Below, one piece after another: positions 1-10,276 of a stretch of 64,000 bases of DNA. Position numbers and translations under genes: made by a program. The stretch is taken from NCBI RefSeq assembly GCF_900115695.1, contig NZ_FOXK01000006.1, forward strand, positions 357,899 to 421,898, read 5' to 3'. Every line of letters begins with the position of its first letter. Position 1 is the first letter of the stretch. The notes under the pieces were generated by a model. That model was given only the letters and a program-made list of their open reading frames with translations, ran no database searches and was not told where the DNA came from. This DNA comes from Ectopseudomonas toyotomiensis (GTDB taxonomy: Bacteria; Pseudomonadota; Gammaproteobacteria; Pseudomonadales; Pseudomonadaceae).

Positions 1-214
1 GCACACCTACACAGCGACAGTTCAGCCCGGTTGCCGAGCGAAACTGTACTGCTCAGCATCGGCAGGACGCCAGCCGACCGGCGCCAATAATCCATAAAAT
101 CCGCCAAAAGACGCTAACAGGCTGCCAAAATCTACCATCTGTCGTTTTGCCAAGCATGTCGCATTGACCACAGTAGACTCAGATTATCCAGAACCTGCAG
201 ATGGAGCTCTCACC
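1..214. other. Leading non-coding stretch
   Basis: No gene, repeat or RNA can be supported here. The stretch presumably carries the promoter and 5' leader of the small gene that starts at 215. A TTG at 164 is in frame with that gene but has no convincing ribosome binding site. Confidence 0.4.
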
Positions 215-475
215 ATGTTCGGCCAACGCGATATCGACCCCCAACCGGGCACGCATTACCGCAGTTCACGCCTGAGCGCCGTCAACGGCCAATACTTCTT
301 CGCCACTCGCGAAGGCACGCTGGAAGGCCCCTTTATCTCCCGCCATGACGCCGAGCAGAGCATCACGCGCTATATCGAGCGCATGACCATGGCCGACAAA
401 CTGCTACGCCACAGCAGCGAGCACATCGACAATCTGCAGCGCCGCGAAGCGATCAAGCACAATCAGGAGCTTTGA
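215..475 (+). CDS. Small DUF6316-like hypothetical protein
   Basis: This 86-residue soluble protein has no signal peptide or membrane segment. It contains a YFFATREGTLEGPF stretch followed by an Arg/His-rich helical C-terminus. The composition and the 'RYFxTREG...GPF' core match small pseudomonad proteins of the DUF6316 type, a family with no known function; this is recognition from memory only. The ATG at 215 is chosen over an in-frame TTG at 164 because GGAG lies 8 bases upstream of it. The gene converges on the hydrolase at 487 with an 11-base gap. Confidence 0.6.
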   Translation: MFGQRDIDPQPGTHYRSSRLSAVNGQYFFATREGTLEGPFISRHDAEQSITRYIERMTMADKLLRHSSEHIDNLQRREAIKHNQEL

Positions 476-486
476 GCGCTCACCCA

Positions 487-1476
487 TTACAGATGCGCCA
501 GGCCCAAGTCGCCCCGATGCGCTGCGAGATGCGGCAACACCGCGGCCAGCAGAGGCTCCTTGAAGGCATCCTGAAAGCGATGCGCCAGGCCTGGAATCAA
601 CTTGAGCTCTGCACCCTTGATATGCGCCGCCACGTGTACGCCATGCATCACCGGCAGTAACGGATCGGCCGTACCGTGCACCACCAGCGTCGGTACTTTC
701 AGACGATTGAGCAGCTCGACCCGACTCGACTCGGCAAGAATCGCCAGCAGCTGACGCTGCACCCCTTCGGGATTGAAGGCGCGGTCATAAGCCTGTTCGG
801 CCTGATGCAGGAGCAAAGCACGATCATCATGCACCGTCGGGCTACCGAGGGCCGCGAGCAAATCTGCCTGCTGTTGCAGCGCAGCCTCGCGACTCACTGC
901 CTCGCGCCTTGCCAGCAGCGCCACCAGCGCATCGCTGGGTGCAGGCAACCCTTGAGCACTCGAGCTGGTCATCACCAGCGTCAGACTGAGAACGCGCTGC
1001 GGCGCCAGATCGGCCAAGTGCTGGGCGATCATGCCGCCCATGCTCGCGCCCAGTACATGGAAGTTGTCGACGCCCAGACGGTCCATCAATCCCAGGGCAT
1101 CGCCAGCCATGTCGCGCAGGTGATACGGCGCGCCAAGCGACAGGCCCAGGCGATAGCGCAGCACTTCATAAGGTAGGTTGATGCTTGGCGCTGGTCGCCG
1201 CCAGGTGCTCAGCCCCACGTCACGATTGTCGAAGCGCACGACGCGAAAACCCTGCTGACACAGGCGCTCGACCACCTCGTCAGGCCAGTGGATCAACTGT
1301 CCGCCCAGCCCCATCACCAGCAGCAGCGTCGGGTCGCGCTCGCTGCCGATGCTTTGATAAGCCAGACGCACCTCACCGACATCCGCATAACGGGTCGGCT
1401 CGGACAGGTCGCAACGATTGGCCGCAAAAGACGGCAAGCCGCAAAGCAACGCGGCCAGGAAAATTAATGCACGCAT
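487..1476 (-). CDS. Exported alpha/beta hydrolase
   Basis: This 329-residue alpha/beta-hydrolase-fold protein begins with a signal peptide (MRALIFLAALLCGLPSFAA), so it should act in the periplasm or outside the cell. The nucleophile elbow GASMGG places the catalytic Ser near residue 145. The acid is Asp in GTADPLLP near 271 and the base is His in GLAHRF near 299. The fold's oxyanion-hole region is LLLVMGLGG near 51-59. A longer in-frame start exists at 1545, but the signal peptide begins at 1476, which fixes the start. The family includes esterases, haloperoxidase-like enzymes and lactonases. The substrate cannot be read from sequence. Confidence 0.8.
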   Translation of the reverse strand: MRALIFLAALLCGLPSFAANRCDLSEPTRYADVGEVRLAYQSIGSERDPTLLLVMGLGGQLIHWPDEVVERLCQQGFRVVRFDNRDVGLSTWRRPAPSINLPYEVLRYRLGLSLGAPYHLRDMAGDALGLMDRLGVDNFHVLGASMGGMIAQHLADLAPQRVLSLTLVMTSSSAQGLPAPSDALVALLARREAVSREAALQQQADLLAALGSPTVHDDRALLLHQAEQAYDRAFNPEGVQRQLLAILAESSRVELLNRLKVPTLVVHGTADPLLPVMHGVHVAAHIKGAELKLIPGLAHRFQDAFKEPLLAAVLPHLAAHRGDLGLAHL

Positions 1477-1672
1477 GGAAACACCAGAAACGCAGAACCC
1501 CACTGAAACGCGAGTCTGATGAAAGTCGTTCGACGGCGCTGCCACACAAGCGTGACAGTTTGATGAAGGGGGACGAACGGTTGCCCGAGTGGTGACCAGA
1601 GGTAGGATCCAGAGCGTCGCGAACGCCCCTCACTTACCTGTGAAAGGGGCTTCAGCCGCGACCACCGGGGAA

Positions 1673-3976
1673 TCAGGCCAGCTCGGTGCGCAACTGCCTG
1701 GCGGCGGCCACCATGTTCACCAAGGCTGCCTCGGTTTCCGGCCAGGCGCGGGTTTTCAAACCACAGTCGGGGTTGACCCACAGGCGCTCGAGCGGGATAC
1801 GCCGCGCTGCCTTGCGCAACAGCCCGGCCATCTCGGCGCTGTCAGGCACACGTGGCGAGTGGATGTCATAGACCCCCGGGCCGATTTCGCTGGGATAGTC
1901 GAAGCGCTCGAACGCCTCCAGCAACTCCATATCCGAACGCGACGTCTCGATGGTGATCACGTCGGCATCCATCGCCGCAATGGACTCGATCACATCGTTG
2001 AACTCGCTGTAGCACATGTGGGTATGGATCTGCGTCTCGTCACGCACACCGCTGGCGGTCAGGCGGAAGGCCTCGGTGGCCCAGTCCAGGTAGTGCTGCC
2101 AGGCGGCCTGGCGTAACGGCAGCCCTTCGCGAAACGCCGCCTCGTCGATCTGGATGATCTTGATGCCGGCTGCCTCCAGGTTCACCACCTCGTCACGAAT
2201 CGCCAGCGCCAGTTGCCGCGCCTGCACTTCGCGGGACACGTCCTCACGCGGGAAGGACCACATCAGCATGGTCACCGGGCCGGTCAGCATGCCCTTCATG
2301 ACCTTGTCGGTCAGGCCCTGGGCGTAAGTGATCCACTCCACGGTCATGGCCTGCGGGCGGCTCAGATCACCGACTATTACCGCCGGTTTGACGCAACGTG
2401 AGCCGTAGCTCTGCACCCAGCCGAAGCGGGTGAATGCATAACCATCGAGTTGCTCGGCGAAGTACTCGACCATGTCATTGCGCTCGGCCTCGCCATGCAC
2501 CAGCACGTCCAGGCCCAGACGCTCCTGCACCTGCACCGCATGGCGAATTTCGCTGTGCATGGCCTCGGTGTACTCGGCCGCACTCAGCTTGCCCTGCTTG
2601 AACGACTGTCGCGCCAGGCGAATCGCCGAGGTCTGCGGGAAGGAGCCGATGGTGGTGGTCGGCAACAATGGCAGTTGCAGGCACTCACGCTGCTGTTCGA
2701 TGCGCTCGGCGAACGGCGACTGGCGCTGGGCATGACGCGGACGAATCGCCGCCAGGCGCGCCTGTACCTCAGGCTTGTGAATACGTTTTGAAGCTGCGCG
2801 AGCGGCCTGTACTGAGCGGCTCGCTTGCAAAGCGGCTTGCACAGAGGCGTCCTCCGGCGCCTCCAGGGCCTTACCGAGCAACGCGACCTCCTGGCATTTC
2901 TGCACGGCAAAGGCCAGCCAGCCTTTCAGCTCGGCATCGAGCTGGTCTTCACGAGCCAGGTCCACCGGGCTGTGCAACAGCGAGCAGGACGGCGCCACCC
3001 ACAACCGCTCGCCCAGGCGTTCGTGAGCGTGACGCAGCACCTCGAGTACCTTCTCCAGATCGCAACGCCAGACGTTGCGCCCGTTGACCACGCCCAGCGA
3101 CAACACTTTATAAGCTGGCAGGCGATCGAGAATGGTCGGGTACTGCTCCGGGGCACGCACCAGGTCGATATGCAGGCCGTCTACCGGCAGGTTGGCAGCC
3201 AGCCCCAGGTTGTCTTCCAGGCCGCCAAAATAGGTGGTGATCAGCTTCCTGCACGGCTCGCGCTGAATCAGGTTGTAGGCGCGCTCGAAGGCGTTCTTCC
3301 ACGCTTGCGGCAAATCCAGCACCAGGATCGGTTCATCGATCTGCACCCACTCCACGCCCTGCGCCGCCAAACGCTGGAAGATCTCGCCATAGACCGGCAG
3401 CAGGCTTTCAAGTAACTCAAGCTTGTCAAAGTCGCCACCCTTGGCCTTGCCCAGCCATAGATAAGTCAGCGGGCCGATCAGCACCGGCTTGACGTTGTGA
3501 CCGAGGGCATGCGCCTCAGCCACCTCCTCGAACAGCTGCTCCCAGCTCAGGGCGAACTGTTGATCCGCACTAAATTCCGGCACCAGGTAGTGGTAGTTGG
3601 TATCGAACCACTTGGTCATTTCCTGCGCGTGGGCACCACCGCAGCAACTGCCGCTGCTCTTGGTCGCAACGGCCCCACGGGCCATGGCGAACAAGGTATC
3701 CAGCGTCGGCTTGCCGGCGGCCGGGCGAAAGCGCTCAGGAATCACTCCGAAGGCCAGCGAATGAGCGAGCACCTGGTCGTACCAGGCGAAGTCGCCCACC
3801 GGCAGCAGGTCGATACCGGCATCCTTCTGCAATTGCCAGTGCTCGGCGCGCAGACGCTGGCCGACGGCACGCAGGCCGGCTTCGTCCAGCTCACCTTTCC
3901 AGCGGGCTTCGAGGGCTTTTTTCAGTTCGCGGTCGCGGCCAATGCGCGGAAAACCGAGGGAATGGGACAGGGCCAT
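1673..3976 (-). CDS. metE: Cobalamin-independent methionine synthase MetE
   Basis: MetE transfers the methyl group of 5-methyltetrahydropteroyltri-glutamate to homocysteine, the last step of methionine synthesis, in the cytoplasm without B12. The protein is 767 residues, the usual length, with the two-barrel architecture. The N-terminal barrel starts [14 protein letters not shown]. The C-terminal catalytic barrel starts [10 protein letters not shown] and carries the zinc ligands His and Cys in [10 protein letters not shown] and Cys in NPDCGLKTR. The ATG at 3976 has GGAG 8 bases upstream, so a longer frame from 4045 is not used. It is divergent from metR, and the 168-base gap holds MetR-type boxes, so MetR with homocysteine probably activates it. 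A small GC hairpin (1626-1649) lies just past the stop but has no T-tract. Confidence 0.97.
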   Translation of the reverse strand: MALSHSLGFPRIGRDRELKKALEARWKGELDEAGLRAVGQRLRAEHWQLQKDAGIDLLPVGDFAWYDQVLAHSLAFGVIPERFRPAAGKPTLDTLFAMARGAVATKSSGSCCGGAHAQEMTKWFDTNYHYLVPEFSADQQFALSWEQLFEEVAEAHALGHNVKPVLIGPLTYLWLGKAKGGDFDKLELLESLLPVYGEIFQRLAAQGVEWVQIDEPILVLDLPQAWKNAFERAYNLIQREPCRKLITTYFGGLEDNLGLAANLPVDGLHIDLVRAPEQYPTILDRLPAYKVLSLGVVNGRNVWRCDLEKVLEVLRHAHERLGERLWVAPSCSLLHSPVDLAREDQLDAELKGWLAFAVQKCQEVALLGKALEAPEDASVQAALQASRSVQAARAASKRIHKPEVQARLAAIRPRHAQRQSPFAERIEQQRECLQLPLLPTTTIGSFPQTSAIRLARQSFKQGKLSAAEYTEAMHSEIRHAVQVQERLGLDVLVHGEAERNDMVEYFAEQLDGYAFTRFGWVQSYGSRCVKPAVIVGDLSRPQAMTVEWITYAQGLTDKVMKGMLTGPVTMLMWSFPREDVSREVQARQLALAIRDEVVNLEAAGIKIIQIDEAAFREGLPLRQAAWQHYLDWATEAFRLTASGVRDETQIHTHMCYSEFNDVIESIAAMDADVITIETSRSDMELLEAFERFDYPSEIGPGVYDIHSPRVPDSAEMAGLLRKAARRIPLERLWVNPDCGLKTRAWPETEAALVNMVAAARQLRTELA

Positions 3977-4031
3977 GTCGTGAAACTCCAGAATCAATCG
4001 AGATGGCGCCATTCTCGGCATCGATACCGAG

Positions 4032-4044
4032 TGAGACAAACTCA
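4032..4044. promoter_or_regulatory. Second, variant MetR box
   Basis: TGAG-N5-CTCA is a palindrome with one change per arm from the MetR consensus TGAA-N5-TTCA. It lies between the canonical box and metE, 55 bp centre to centre from that box. E. coli metE also has one strong and one degenerate MetR site. Assignment is by motif only. Confidence 0.55.
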
Positions 4045-4086
4045 AGATTTTCGCCTTGATCTATAGAATTACTCATGTAGGCTGTA

Positions 4087-4099
4087 TGAACCATTTTCA
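4087..4099. promoter_or_regulatory. MetR operator (exact consensus)
   Basis: TGAACCATTTTCA matches the TGAA-N5-TTCA MetR consensus exactly. It sits in the metE-metR divergent intergenic region, 46 bases before the metR start, where it could serve both metE activation and metR autoregulation. Confidence 0.8.
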
Positions 4100-4144
4100 T
4101 CCAGCCCTGGCATTGGATGAGCGAAACCTTCGTAGAGACCCGCC

Positions 4145-5062
4145 ATGCTCGAGCTGCGCCACCTGAAAACCCTGCACGCCCTGCGCGAAACCGACAGCCT
4201 GGTGGAAGCCGCCGAACGCCTGCACCTGACCCAGTCAGCGCTGTCGCACCAGTTCAAGGAGCTGGAAGAGCGCCTCGGCCTGCAGCTGTTCGTGCGCAAG
4301 ACCAAACCCGTGCGCTTCACCAGCGCCGGCCTGCGTCTGCTGCAACTGGCCGACGCCACCCTGCCCCTTCTGCGCGGCGCCGAGCGTGATTTGGCGCGCC
4401 TGGCCGGTGGCACCGCTGGCCGCTTGCACATGGCCATCGAGTGCCACAGCTGCTTCCAGTGGCTGATGCCGACCATCGACCAGTTTCGCGACGCCTGGCC
4501 GGAGGTGGAGCTGGACCTGGCCTCGGGCTTCTCCTTCGCCCCGCTGCCGGCCCTGGCCCGAGGCGATCTGGACCTGGTGGTGACTTCGGATCCCATCGAG
4601 CTGGCCGGCATCACCTATGTGCCACTGTTCACCTACGAGGCCATGCTCGCCGTCGCCAATCAGCACCGCCTGGCGCACAAGGCCTACATCCAGCCTCAGG
4701 ATTTGGCCACGGAAACCCTGATCACCTACCCGGTGGAACGCGACCGTCTGGATATCTTCACGCGTTTTCTCGAACCCAACGATATCGAGCCGGCCCAGGT
4801 GCGCACCTCCGAACTGACGGTGATGATGATGCAGCTGGTGGCCAGCGGCCGTGGCGTGTGTGGCCTGCCCAACTGGGCGCTGCACGAGTACAGCTCGCGC
4901 GGCTACGTCAGCGCCAAGCGCCTGGGCGAAAAAGGGCTGTTCGCCACGCTCTACGCGGCGATTCGCACCGATATGCTCGACGCGCCATTCATGCGCGACT
5001 TCCTGCTCACCGCCAAGGACACCTCCTTCGCCAGCCTCGAAGGCGTCAGCGTGGCGCGCTGA
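4145..5062 (+). CDS. metR: LysR-family regulator MetR
   Basis: This 305-residue LysR-type regulator has an N-terminal winged helix-turn-helix (about residues 1-60, with SLVEAAERLHLTQSALSHQFKELE) and a periplasmic-binding-like effector domain. The MetR-specific stretch IECHSCFQWLMPTIDQFR near 99-116 identifies it among LysR proteins. In enterobacteria MetR binds TGAA-N5-TTCA sites and uses homocysteine as coactivator for metE. It is divergent from metE with such boxes between the two genes, the classic arrangement. The gene is followed by a repeat-rich gap. Confidence 0.93.
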   Translation: MLELRHLKTLHALRETDSLVEAAERLHLTQSALSHQFKELEERLGLQLFVRKTKPVRFTSAGLRLLQLADATLPLLRGAERDLARLAGGTAGRLHMAIECHSCFQWLMPTIDQFRDAWPEVELDLASGFSFAPLPALARGDLDLVVTSDPIELAGITYVPLFTYEAMLAVANQHRLAHKAYIQPQDLATETLITYPVERDRLDIFTRFLEPNDIEPAQVRTSELTVMMMQLVASGRGVCGLPNWALHEYSSRGYVSAKRLGEKGLFATLYAAIRTDMLDAPFMRDFLLTAKDTSFASLEGVSVAR

Positions 5063-5097
5063 GCGTCGCCACATGGGGCGGGGATCGAGCAAATGTC

Positions 5098-5166
5098 GTA
5101 GGGCGGGTTAGCCGCCTGCCACCTTCCGCAATCCCCCCTGCAATGTCTGTCGCGGCGTAACCCGCC
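5098..5166. repeat. Palindromic intergenic repeat (GGCGGGTTA type)
   Basis: The arms GTAGGGCGGGTTA and TAACCCGCC face each other across about 47 bases. Elements of this kind, with 'GGCGGGTTA...TAACCCGCC' ends, are common between pseudomonad genes. Confidence 0.55.
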
Positions 5167-5200
5167 ATCGGCGCAACGCGTTTCATCGCCTGGGGGTTAG

Positions 5201-5228
5201 AAGCTTCGCCCCGGGGCGGGGTTCCTAC
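5201..5228. repeat. REP-like half element (copy 1 of the GTAGGAGC family)
   Basis: AAGCTTCGCCCCGGGGCGGG followed by GTTCCTAC matches the right half of the complete element at 17583-17646. The left arm (GTAGGAGCGGCG) is absent here, so this is a half copy. Confidence 0.6.
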
Positions 5229-5325
5229 ACTCATGTATCCCCTGAGGCCGCCGCGCCTCACGGCGAATGAGGAGTGAACGGCTACCCGCCAATTGCCTTG
5301 TTACAACTCCCGTCTTGCCGCATCG

Positions 5326-5356
5326 TGACCAACAGTCATAGAATGACCACCGGTCA
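5326..5356. promoter_or_regulatory. Tandem TetR-type operators of the RND operon
   Basis: TGACCACCGGTCA (5344-5356) is a perfect inverted repeat with a 3-base spacer. TGACCAACAGTCA (5326-5338) is a second copy with one arm mismatch and the same spacing, 18 bp away centre to centre. Both lie 17-48 bases before the tetR start. Their position suggests autoregulation of tetR and of the pump genes behind it. This assignment is inferred. Confidence 0.6.
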
Positions 5357-5373
5357 CGAAAACCGGAACCGTC

Positions 5374-6030
5374 ATGCGCTACCAGGATCAACTCTTCCAG
5401 CAACGGGAAAACGCCCTGCTGCAATCCGCTCGCCAGCTGTTTCAGGAGCAATCCTGGGATCGCGTCACCATCGCCGAAGTGGCGCGTCACGCCGGCATCG
5501 GCAAGGGCACGGTGTACAAGCACTTTTCCAGCAAGGAGGCGCTCTACGCGCGTCTGGTGCTGGACTGCTCGCGCCAGCATCTGAGCGAACTGCGTGAGAC
5601 CGCAAACCAGGCGCCGCCTCGCGAAGCCATGCGCCATGTGATTCGTCGCGCCTTCGAACAACTGCTGGCCGACCCACTGCAAGCCCAACTCTGCCTGCTG
5701 TGCGACCGCCCCGCCTTCCAGGAACGCCTGGACGCGCCCTACCGTGAACAGTTCCTCGAGCTGGAAGGTCAGTACATGGCGCTGTTCAACCAACTGCTGC
5801 AAGGCAGCTTCAGCGAACTGCAACTCTCCCCCACTGATTGCCAACGCCTGCTGTGGGGTGTGGAGGCTTGCGTCAACGGCGTGATGGCCCGTATCGCCTC
5901 CGGCGGCTTCGCCCATTGGGCCGAACCCATCGAGCTGGACGCCTATTTCCAGCGCGTCACCGATTTCATCATTGCCGGCCTGCAAGGCCAGGCCGCCGCG
6001 CTGCACGCAGCGCCTGTACTCAGCGAGTAA
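5374..6030 (+). CDS. TetR/AcrR-family repressor of the RND pump
   Basis: The protein is 218 residues. The N-terminal TetR helix-turn-helix spans about residues 12-58 (VTIAEVARHAGIGKGTVYKHFSSKEALY), followed by an all-helical ligand/dimer domain. It is the first gene of a three-gene run: only 6 bases separate it from the adaptor gene, and the adaptor is followed directly by the RND permease. It therefore probably represses its own operon through the TGACC-N3-GGTCA sites just upstream. The inducer is unknown; in such operons it is usually a toxic hydrophobic compound or pump substrate. Confidence 0.85.
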   Translation: MRYQDQLFQQRENALLQSARQLFQEQSWDRVTIAEVARHAGIGKGTVYKHFSSKEALYARLVLDCSRQHLSELRETANQAPPREAMRHVIRRAFEQLLADPLQAQLCLLCDRPAFQERLDAPYREQFLELEGQYMALFNQLLQGSFSELQLSPTDCQRLLWGVEACVNGVMARIASGGFAHWAEPIELDAYFQRVTDFIIAGLQGQAAALHAAPVLSE

Positions 6031-6036
6031 ACCCAC

Positions 6037-7119
6037 ATGTTCGCCCAACTCAGCAAGCGTCCCTGGATCATCGCCGTCGTCATCGCCGTCCTGCTGCTGG
6101 CCTGGCTGTTCAGCGGCGATCGTTTCGTCGCTCGCGACTATGTCGAGCCCGACCAACCCGCCACCACCAACGATCTGGCACGCGTCGAAATTCAATGGCT
6201 GGAAGCGCAACCCATGCAGCGCCAGCATGTGGTGCAGGGGCAGATCGAAGCCTGGCGCCGCGTGGAACTGCGCGCCCAGGTCAGTGGCAGCGTGCAGAAC
6301 CTGGATCAGGACAAGGGCAACCGCGTCGCGGCCGATCAGTTGCTGCTGAGCATTTCGCCTGACGACCGCCCAGCCCAGGTCGCGCGCAGCGAGGCCGATG
6401 TGCGCCAGCGCCAGAGCGACGTCACTGCCGCCAAGCGCCTGCGCGAACGCAGCCTGGTGTCGGCCAACGAGCTGATGCGCCTGGAAAGCGAACTGGCCAA
6501 GGCCCGCGCCGAACTCGACAGCGCCCGCCTGCAGCAGCGCAACACCAAGATCAAGGCACCGTTTGCCGGTATCTACGACCAGCGCATGGTCGAACTGGGC
6601 GATTTCGTCCAGCCCGGCCAGAGCCTGCTGACCCTGGTGGATATCGACCGCCTCAAGGTCAGCGCGCAGATCGCCCAGCAGCAGGTCACCCAGCTCGAAC
6701 TGGGCCAACCGGTAAAAGTTGAACTGCTCGACGGCCGCACGCTGCAAGGTGAACTGCACTTTATCGCCGCCGCCGCCGACCCCGGCTCGCGCAGCTTCCG
6801 CATCGAGGTCAAGGTGGACAACCCGGACGGCCTGCGTCTGGCCGGCGCCAGCGCCACCCTGCACATCCAGACCGGCGAAGCCATGGCCCATCGCCTGTCC
6901 CCTGCCCTGCTCAGCCTGGACGAAACCGGCCGCCACGGCGTCAAGTGGGTCAACGAGGCGCAGCGCGTGGAGTTCACCCCAGTGCAACTGATCAGCGTCG
7001 ACAACCAGGGCGCCTGGGTCAGCGGCCTGCCGCCGAAGGTGGCGTTGATCACCCTCGGCCAGGGCTTCGTCCAGCCCGGTCAGCAGGTACGCACGCAACT
7101 CGCGGCCGAGGGCAGTTGA
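6037..7119 (+). CDS. RND efflux periplasmic adaptor (membrane fusion protein)
   Basis: This 360-residue HlyD/AcrA-type adaptor has one N-terminal membrane anchor (about residues 10-25, WIIAVVIAVLLLAWLF) and no lipobox. A lipoyl half-domain follows (VELRAQVSGSVQNL), then a short helical hairpin of about 75 residues (RSEADVRQRQSDVTAAKRL to LQQRNTKI), the second lipoyl half (KAPFAGIYDQRMVELGDFVQPG), and beta-barrel and membrane-proximal domains. It would bridge the inner-membrane RND pump encoded next to an outer-membrane channel. No such channel is encoded here, so one must be borrowed from elsewhere in the genome. Confidence 0.9.
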   Translation: MFAQLSKRPWIIAVVIAVLLLAWLFSGDRFVARDYVEPDQPATTNDLARVEIQWLEAQPMQRQHVVQGQIEAWRRVELRAQVSGSVQNLDQDKGNRVAADQLLLSISPDDRPAQVARSEADVRQRQSDVTAAKRLRERSLVSANELMRLESELAKARAELDSARLQQRNTKIKAPFAGIYDQRMVELGDFVQPGQSLLTLVDIDRLKVSAQIAQQQVTQLELGQPVKVELLDGRTLQGELHFIAAAADPGSRSFRIEVKVDNPDGLRLAGASATLHIQTGEAMAHRLSPALLSLDETGRHGVKWVNEAQRVEFTPVQLISVDNQGAWVSGLPPKVALITLGQGFVQPGQQVRTQLAAEGS

Positions 7120-7120
7120 G

Positions 7121-10100
7121 ATGCACGCACTGATCGCTGCCGCACTCGACCGTAGCCGTACCACCATCCTGGTCCTGCTGTTCCTGCTCTGCGGCGGGCT
7201 GGTGGCCTACATCGCCATGCCCAAGGAATCCAACCCGGACGTAGTCATTCCCATCATCTATGTTTCGGTGACCCTCGAAGGCATCAGCCCGGAAGACGGC
7301 GAGCGCCTGCTGGTGCGCCCCCTGGAGCAGGAGTTGCGCAGCCTGGAGGGCGTCAAGGAAATGCGCTCGGTATCCAGCGAAGGACACGCCTCGGTGACCC
7401 TGGAGTTCGACGCCGGCTTCGACGCCAAGGTGGCACTGGCCGACGTGCGCGAGAAGGTCGATACCGCCCGAAGCAAGCTGCCTGAAGAGGCCGACGAGCC
7501 GACTGTCACCGAGGTCAACGTGGCGCTGTTCCCGGTCTTGTCGGTGGGGCTGTCCGGGCCGATTGCCGAGACCGAGCTGGTGTACATCGCCCGGCGCCTG
7601 AAGGAGAACATCGAAGGCATCGCCGAAGTGCTGTCGGTGGAGATCGGCGGTGACCGCGAAGACCTGCTGGAAATCGTCGTCGACCCGCAGGTACTCGACA
7701 GCTACGGCATCGACTACAACGAGCTGTTCAATCTGGTCAGCCGCAACAACCGCCTGGTCGCTGCCGGCAGCCTGGATACCGGCGCAGGCCGCATGAGCAT
7801 GAAGGTGCCCGGCGTTATCGAAGACCTTGAAGACGTGATGCGCATGCCGATCAAGGTGGTCGGTGACAGCGTGGTCACCTTCGCCGACGTCGCCACCATT
7901 CGCCGCACCTTCAAGGACCCCACCGGCTTCGCCCGCATCAACGGCCAGCCGGCCATCGTGCTGGAAGTGGCCAAGCGCAGCGGCGCCAACATCATCGAGA
8001 CCATCGACCAGGTCAAGGCGCTGATGGAGCAGGCCAAACCCCTGCTGCCGCCGGGCGTTGAAGTCAGCTACATCATGGATCAGTCGCAGGAAGTGCAGAG
8101 CATGCTCGGCGACCTGCTCAACAACGTACTCACCGCCATCGTTCTAGTGCTGATCCTGGTGGTGGCGAGCATGGGCATGCGTTCGGCGCTGCTGGTCGGC
8201 CTGACCATTCCCGGCGCCTTCCTCAGCGGCATCCTGCTGATCTGGATGCTCGGCTTCACCCTCAACATCGTCGTGCTGTTCAGCCTGATCCTGGTGGCCG
8301 GCATGCTGGTCGACGGCGCCATCGTCGTCTCCGAGCTGGCCGACCGCTACCTGCATCAGGGGCAGACGCCCCGTCAGGCCTGGGCCAACGCGGCCACGCG
8401 GATGGCCTGGCCGGTGATCGCCTCCACCGCCACCACCCTGGTGGTGTTCCTGCCGCTGCTGTTCTGGCCCGGGGTGGTCGGCCAGTTCATGAAGTACCTG
8501 CCGGCCACGGTGATTCTCTGCCTGCTGGCCTCGCTGGCCATGGCCCTGATATTTCTGCCGGTGCTCGGCGCCGTCACCGGCGGTCAGGCACGCCCACAGG
8601 CCCCCAGCGCCAGCCGCGCCGGCAACGCCTACCGCAATCTGCTGGTGGTGCTGCTCAAGCGCCCGGGCCTGACCCTGCTCGGCATGCTGGCGCTGATCGC
8701 GCTGATCTACGTCGGCTATGGCCGCTTCAATCATGGCGTGGAGTTCTTCCCCGACGTCGAGCCGGAAAGCGCGCAGATCTGGCTGCGCGCACGCGGCGAT
8801 CTATCTGTGCAGGAGAAGGACGCCCTGCTCCAGCAGGTGGAAAAGCAAGTAATCGGCATGCGTGAGGTAAAAGCGCTGTATGCGCGCTCCCTGGCCCAGC
8901 CGGAAGGCCAGCAAGGCCAGCTCGGCGCAGACGTGATCGGCACCCTGCAATTCCAGTTCGTCGACTGGCACCAGCGCCGCCCGGCCAAGGACATCCTCGC
9001 CGAAATGAGCCAGCGCACCGCCGGTATTCCCGGCGTGGTGCTGGAGTTCCGCAAGCAGGAACAAGGCCCCACCGACGGCAAGCCGGTGAAACTGCAGATC
9101 AGCTCGCTGGACCCGGCACTGGGCGAGCAGTGGGTCGAGCGTATCCGCGGGGAAATGACGCGGCTCGGCGGCTTCGCCGATATCGAGGACGACCGCGCCC
9201 TGCCCGGCATCGAATGGCGGATCAAGGTCGACCGCGAGGCCGCCGCGCGCTTCGGCGCGGACGTACTCAGCGTCGGCAACGCGGTGCAGATGATCACCAA
9301 CGGCCTGAAACTGGCGACCTACCGCCCCGAGGATGCCACCGACGAAGTGGACATCCGTGTGCGCCTGCCCGGTAACTGGCGCTCGCTCGACCAGCTCGGC
9401 CGCCTGACGCTCAACACAGCGGCCGGCCAGGTACCGCTGAGCAACTTCGTCGACCTGCAGCCTGCGCCCAAGGTCGGCACCCTGCGCCGCGTCGATGGTG
9501 ACCGCACCATCACCCTGCAGGCCGACCTGGCCGAAGGTGCGCGCCTGGACGAACGCCTCAAGGCGTTGCGCGAAGCGCTCGGCGATGTACCGGCCGAGGT
9601 CAAGGTGACGTTCGCCGGCGAGGATGCCGACCAGCGCGAGGCGGCCACCTTCCTGATGTCCGCCTTCGTCGTCGCCATCTTCCTCATGGCGATTATCCTG
9701 GTGACACAGTTCAACAGCCTCTACCAGGCGGCGCTGGTGCTGTCAGCCATCGTCCTCTCCACCGCCGGCGTGCTGATGGGTCTGCTGGTCAATGGTCAAT
9801 CGTTCGGCATCGTCATGGTCGGCATGGGCCTGATCGCCCTGGCCGGCATCGTGGTGAACAACAACATCATCCTGATCGACACCTACAACCAGTTGCGTCG
9901 CCAGGGCCTGGAACCGCGTGAAGCGGCGCTGGAAACCGGTAGCCTGCGCCTGCGTCCAGTGTTGCTGACGGCCGTGACCACCATCCTCGGCCTGATGCCT
10001 ATGGTGCTCAGCATCAACGTCGACCTGGTGACCCCGAGCCTCGGCTTCGGCGCCCCCTCGACACAGTGGTGGACGCAGCTATCCAGCGCCATCGCTGGCG

Positions 10101-10276
10101 GCCTGGCCTTCGCCACGGTGCTGACCCTGCTGCTGACGCCCTGCATGCTGGTGCTCGGCGCCCGCTTCGAGCGGCGTCCACCGCCGCTGGAGACCTACGA
10201 CACCGACCTGCTCGACCTGCCGGAGCACCTGATCGCCACCAAGCCCGACAGGACGCACCTACAGCGCAGCGACTGA
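7121..10276 (+). CDS. RND-family efflux permease
   Basis: This 1051-residue proton-driven inner-membrane pump has the expected twelve membrane segments and two large periplasmic loops, and starts one base after the adaptor stop. The TM4 relay reads [12 protein letters not shown]. It keeps one Asp and the downstream Glu as in heavy-metal RND pumps (VDGAVV), rather than the double Asp (VDDAIVV) of AcrB-type pumps. The Asp six residues earlier in CzcA is Val here. The TM10 region carries [19 protein letters not shown]. The substrate class is therefore uncertain. The C-terminus is a polar cytoplasmic tail. A hairpin terminator follows at 10421. Confidence 0.92.
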   Translation: MHALIAAALDRSRTTILVLLFLLCGGLVAYIAMPKESNPDVVIPIIYVSVTLEGISPEDGERLLVRPLEQELRSLEGVKEMRSVSSEGHASVTLEFDAGFDAKVALADVREKVDTARSKLPEEADEPTVTEVNVALFPVLSVGLSGPIAETELVYIARRLKENIEGIAEVLSVEIGGDREDLLEIVVDPQVLDSYGIDYNELFNLVSRNNRLVAAGSLDTGAGRMSMKVPGVIEDLEDVMRMPIKVVGDSVVTFADVATIRRTFKDPTGFARINGQPAIVLEVAKRSGANIIETIDQVKALMEQAKPLLPPGVEVSYIMDQSQEVQSMLGDLLNNVLTAIVLVLILVVASMGMRSALLVGLTIPGAFLSGILLIWMLGFTLNIVVLFSLILVAGMLVDGAIVVSELADRYLHQGQTPRQAWANAATRMAWPVIASTATTLVVFLPLLFWPGVVGQFMKYLPATVILCLLASLAMALIFLPVLGAVTGGQARPQAPSASRAGNAYRNLLVVLLKRPGLTLLGMLALIALIYVGYGRFNHGVEFFPDVEPESAQIWLRARGDLSVQEKDALLQQVEKQVIGMREVKALYARSLAQPEGQQGQLGADVIGTLQFQFVDWHQRRPAKDILAEMSQRTAGIPGVVLEFRKQEQGPTDGKPVKLQISSLDPALGEQWVERIRGEMTRLGGFADIEDDRALPGIEWRIKVDREAAARFGADVLSVGNAVQMITNGLKLATYRPEDATDEVDIRVRLPGNWRSLDQLGRLTLNTAAGQVPLSNFVDLQPAPKVGTLRRVDGDRTITLQADLAEGARLDERLKALREALGDVPAEVKVTFAGEDADQREAATFLMSAFVVAIFLMAIILVTQFNSLYQAALVLSAIVLSTAGVLMGLLVNGQSFGIVMVGMGLIALAGIVVNNNIILIDTYNQLRRQGLEPREAALETGSLRLRPVLLTAVTTILGLMPMVLSINVDLVTPSLGFGAPSTQWWTQLSSAIAGGLAFATVLTLLLTPCMLVLGARFERRPPPLETYDTDLLDLPEHLIATKPDRTHLQRSD

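Noticed and set aside
1626..1649. Possible metE terminator hairpin (CCCCTCAC/GTGAAAGGGG)
   Set aside because: The stem has a bulge and no T-tract follows on the minus strand, so it is not called as a terminator.
5197..7167. 656-residue open frame opposite tetR and the adaptor gene
   Set aside because: Antisense to two well-supported genes; composition is that of a shadow frame.
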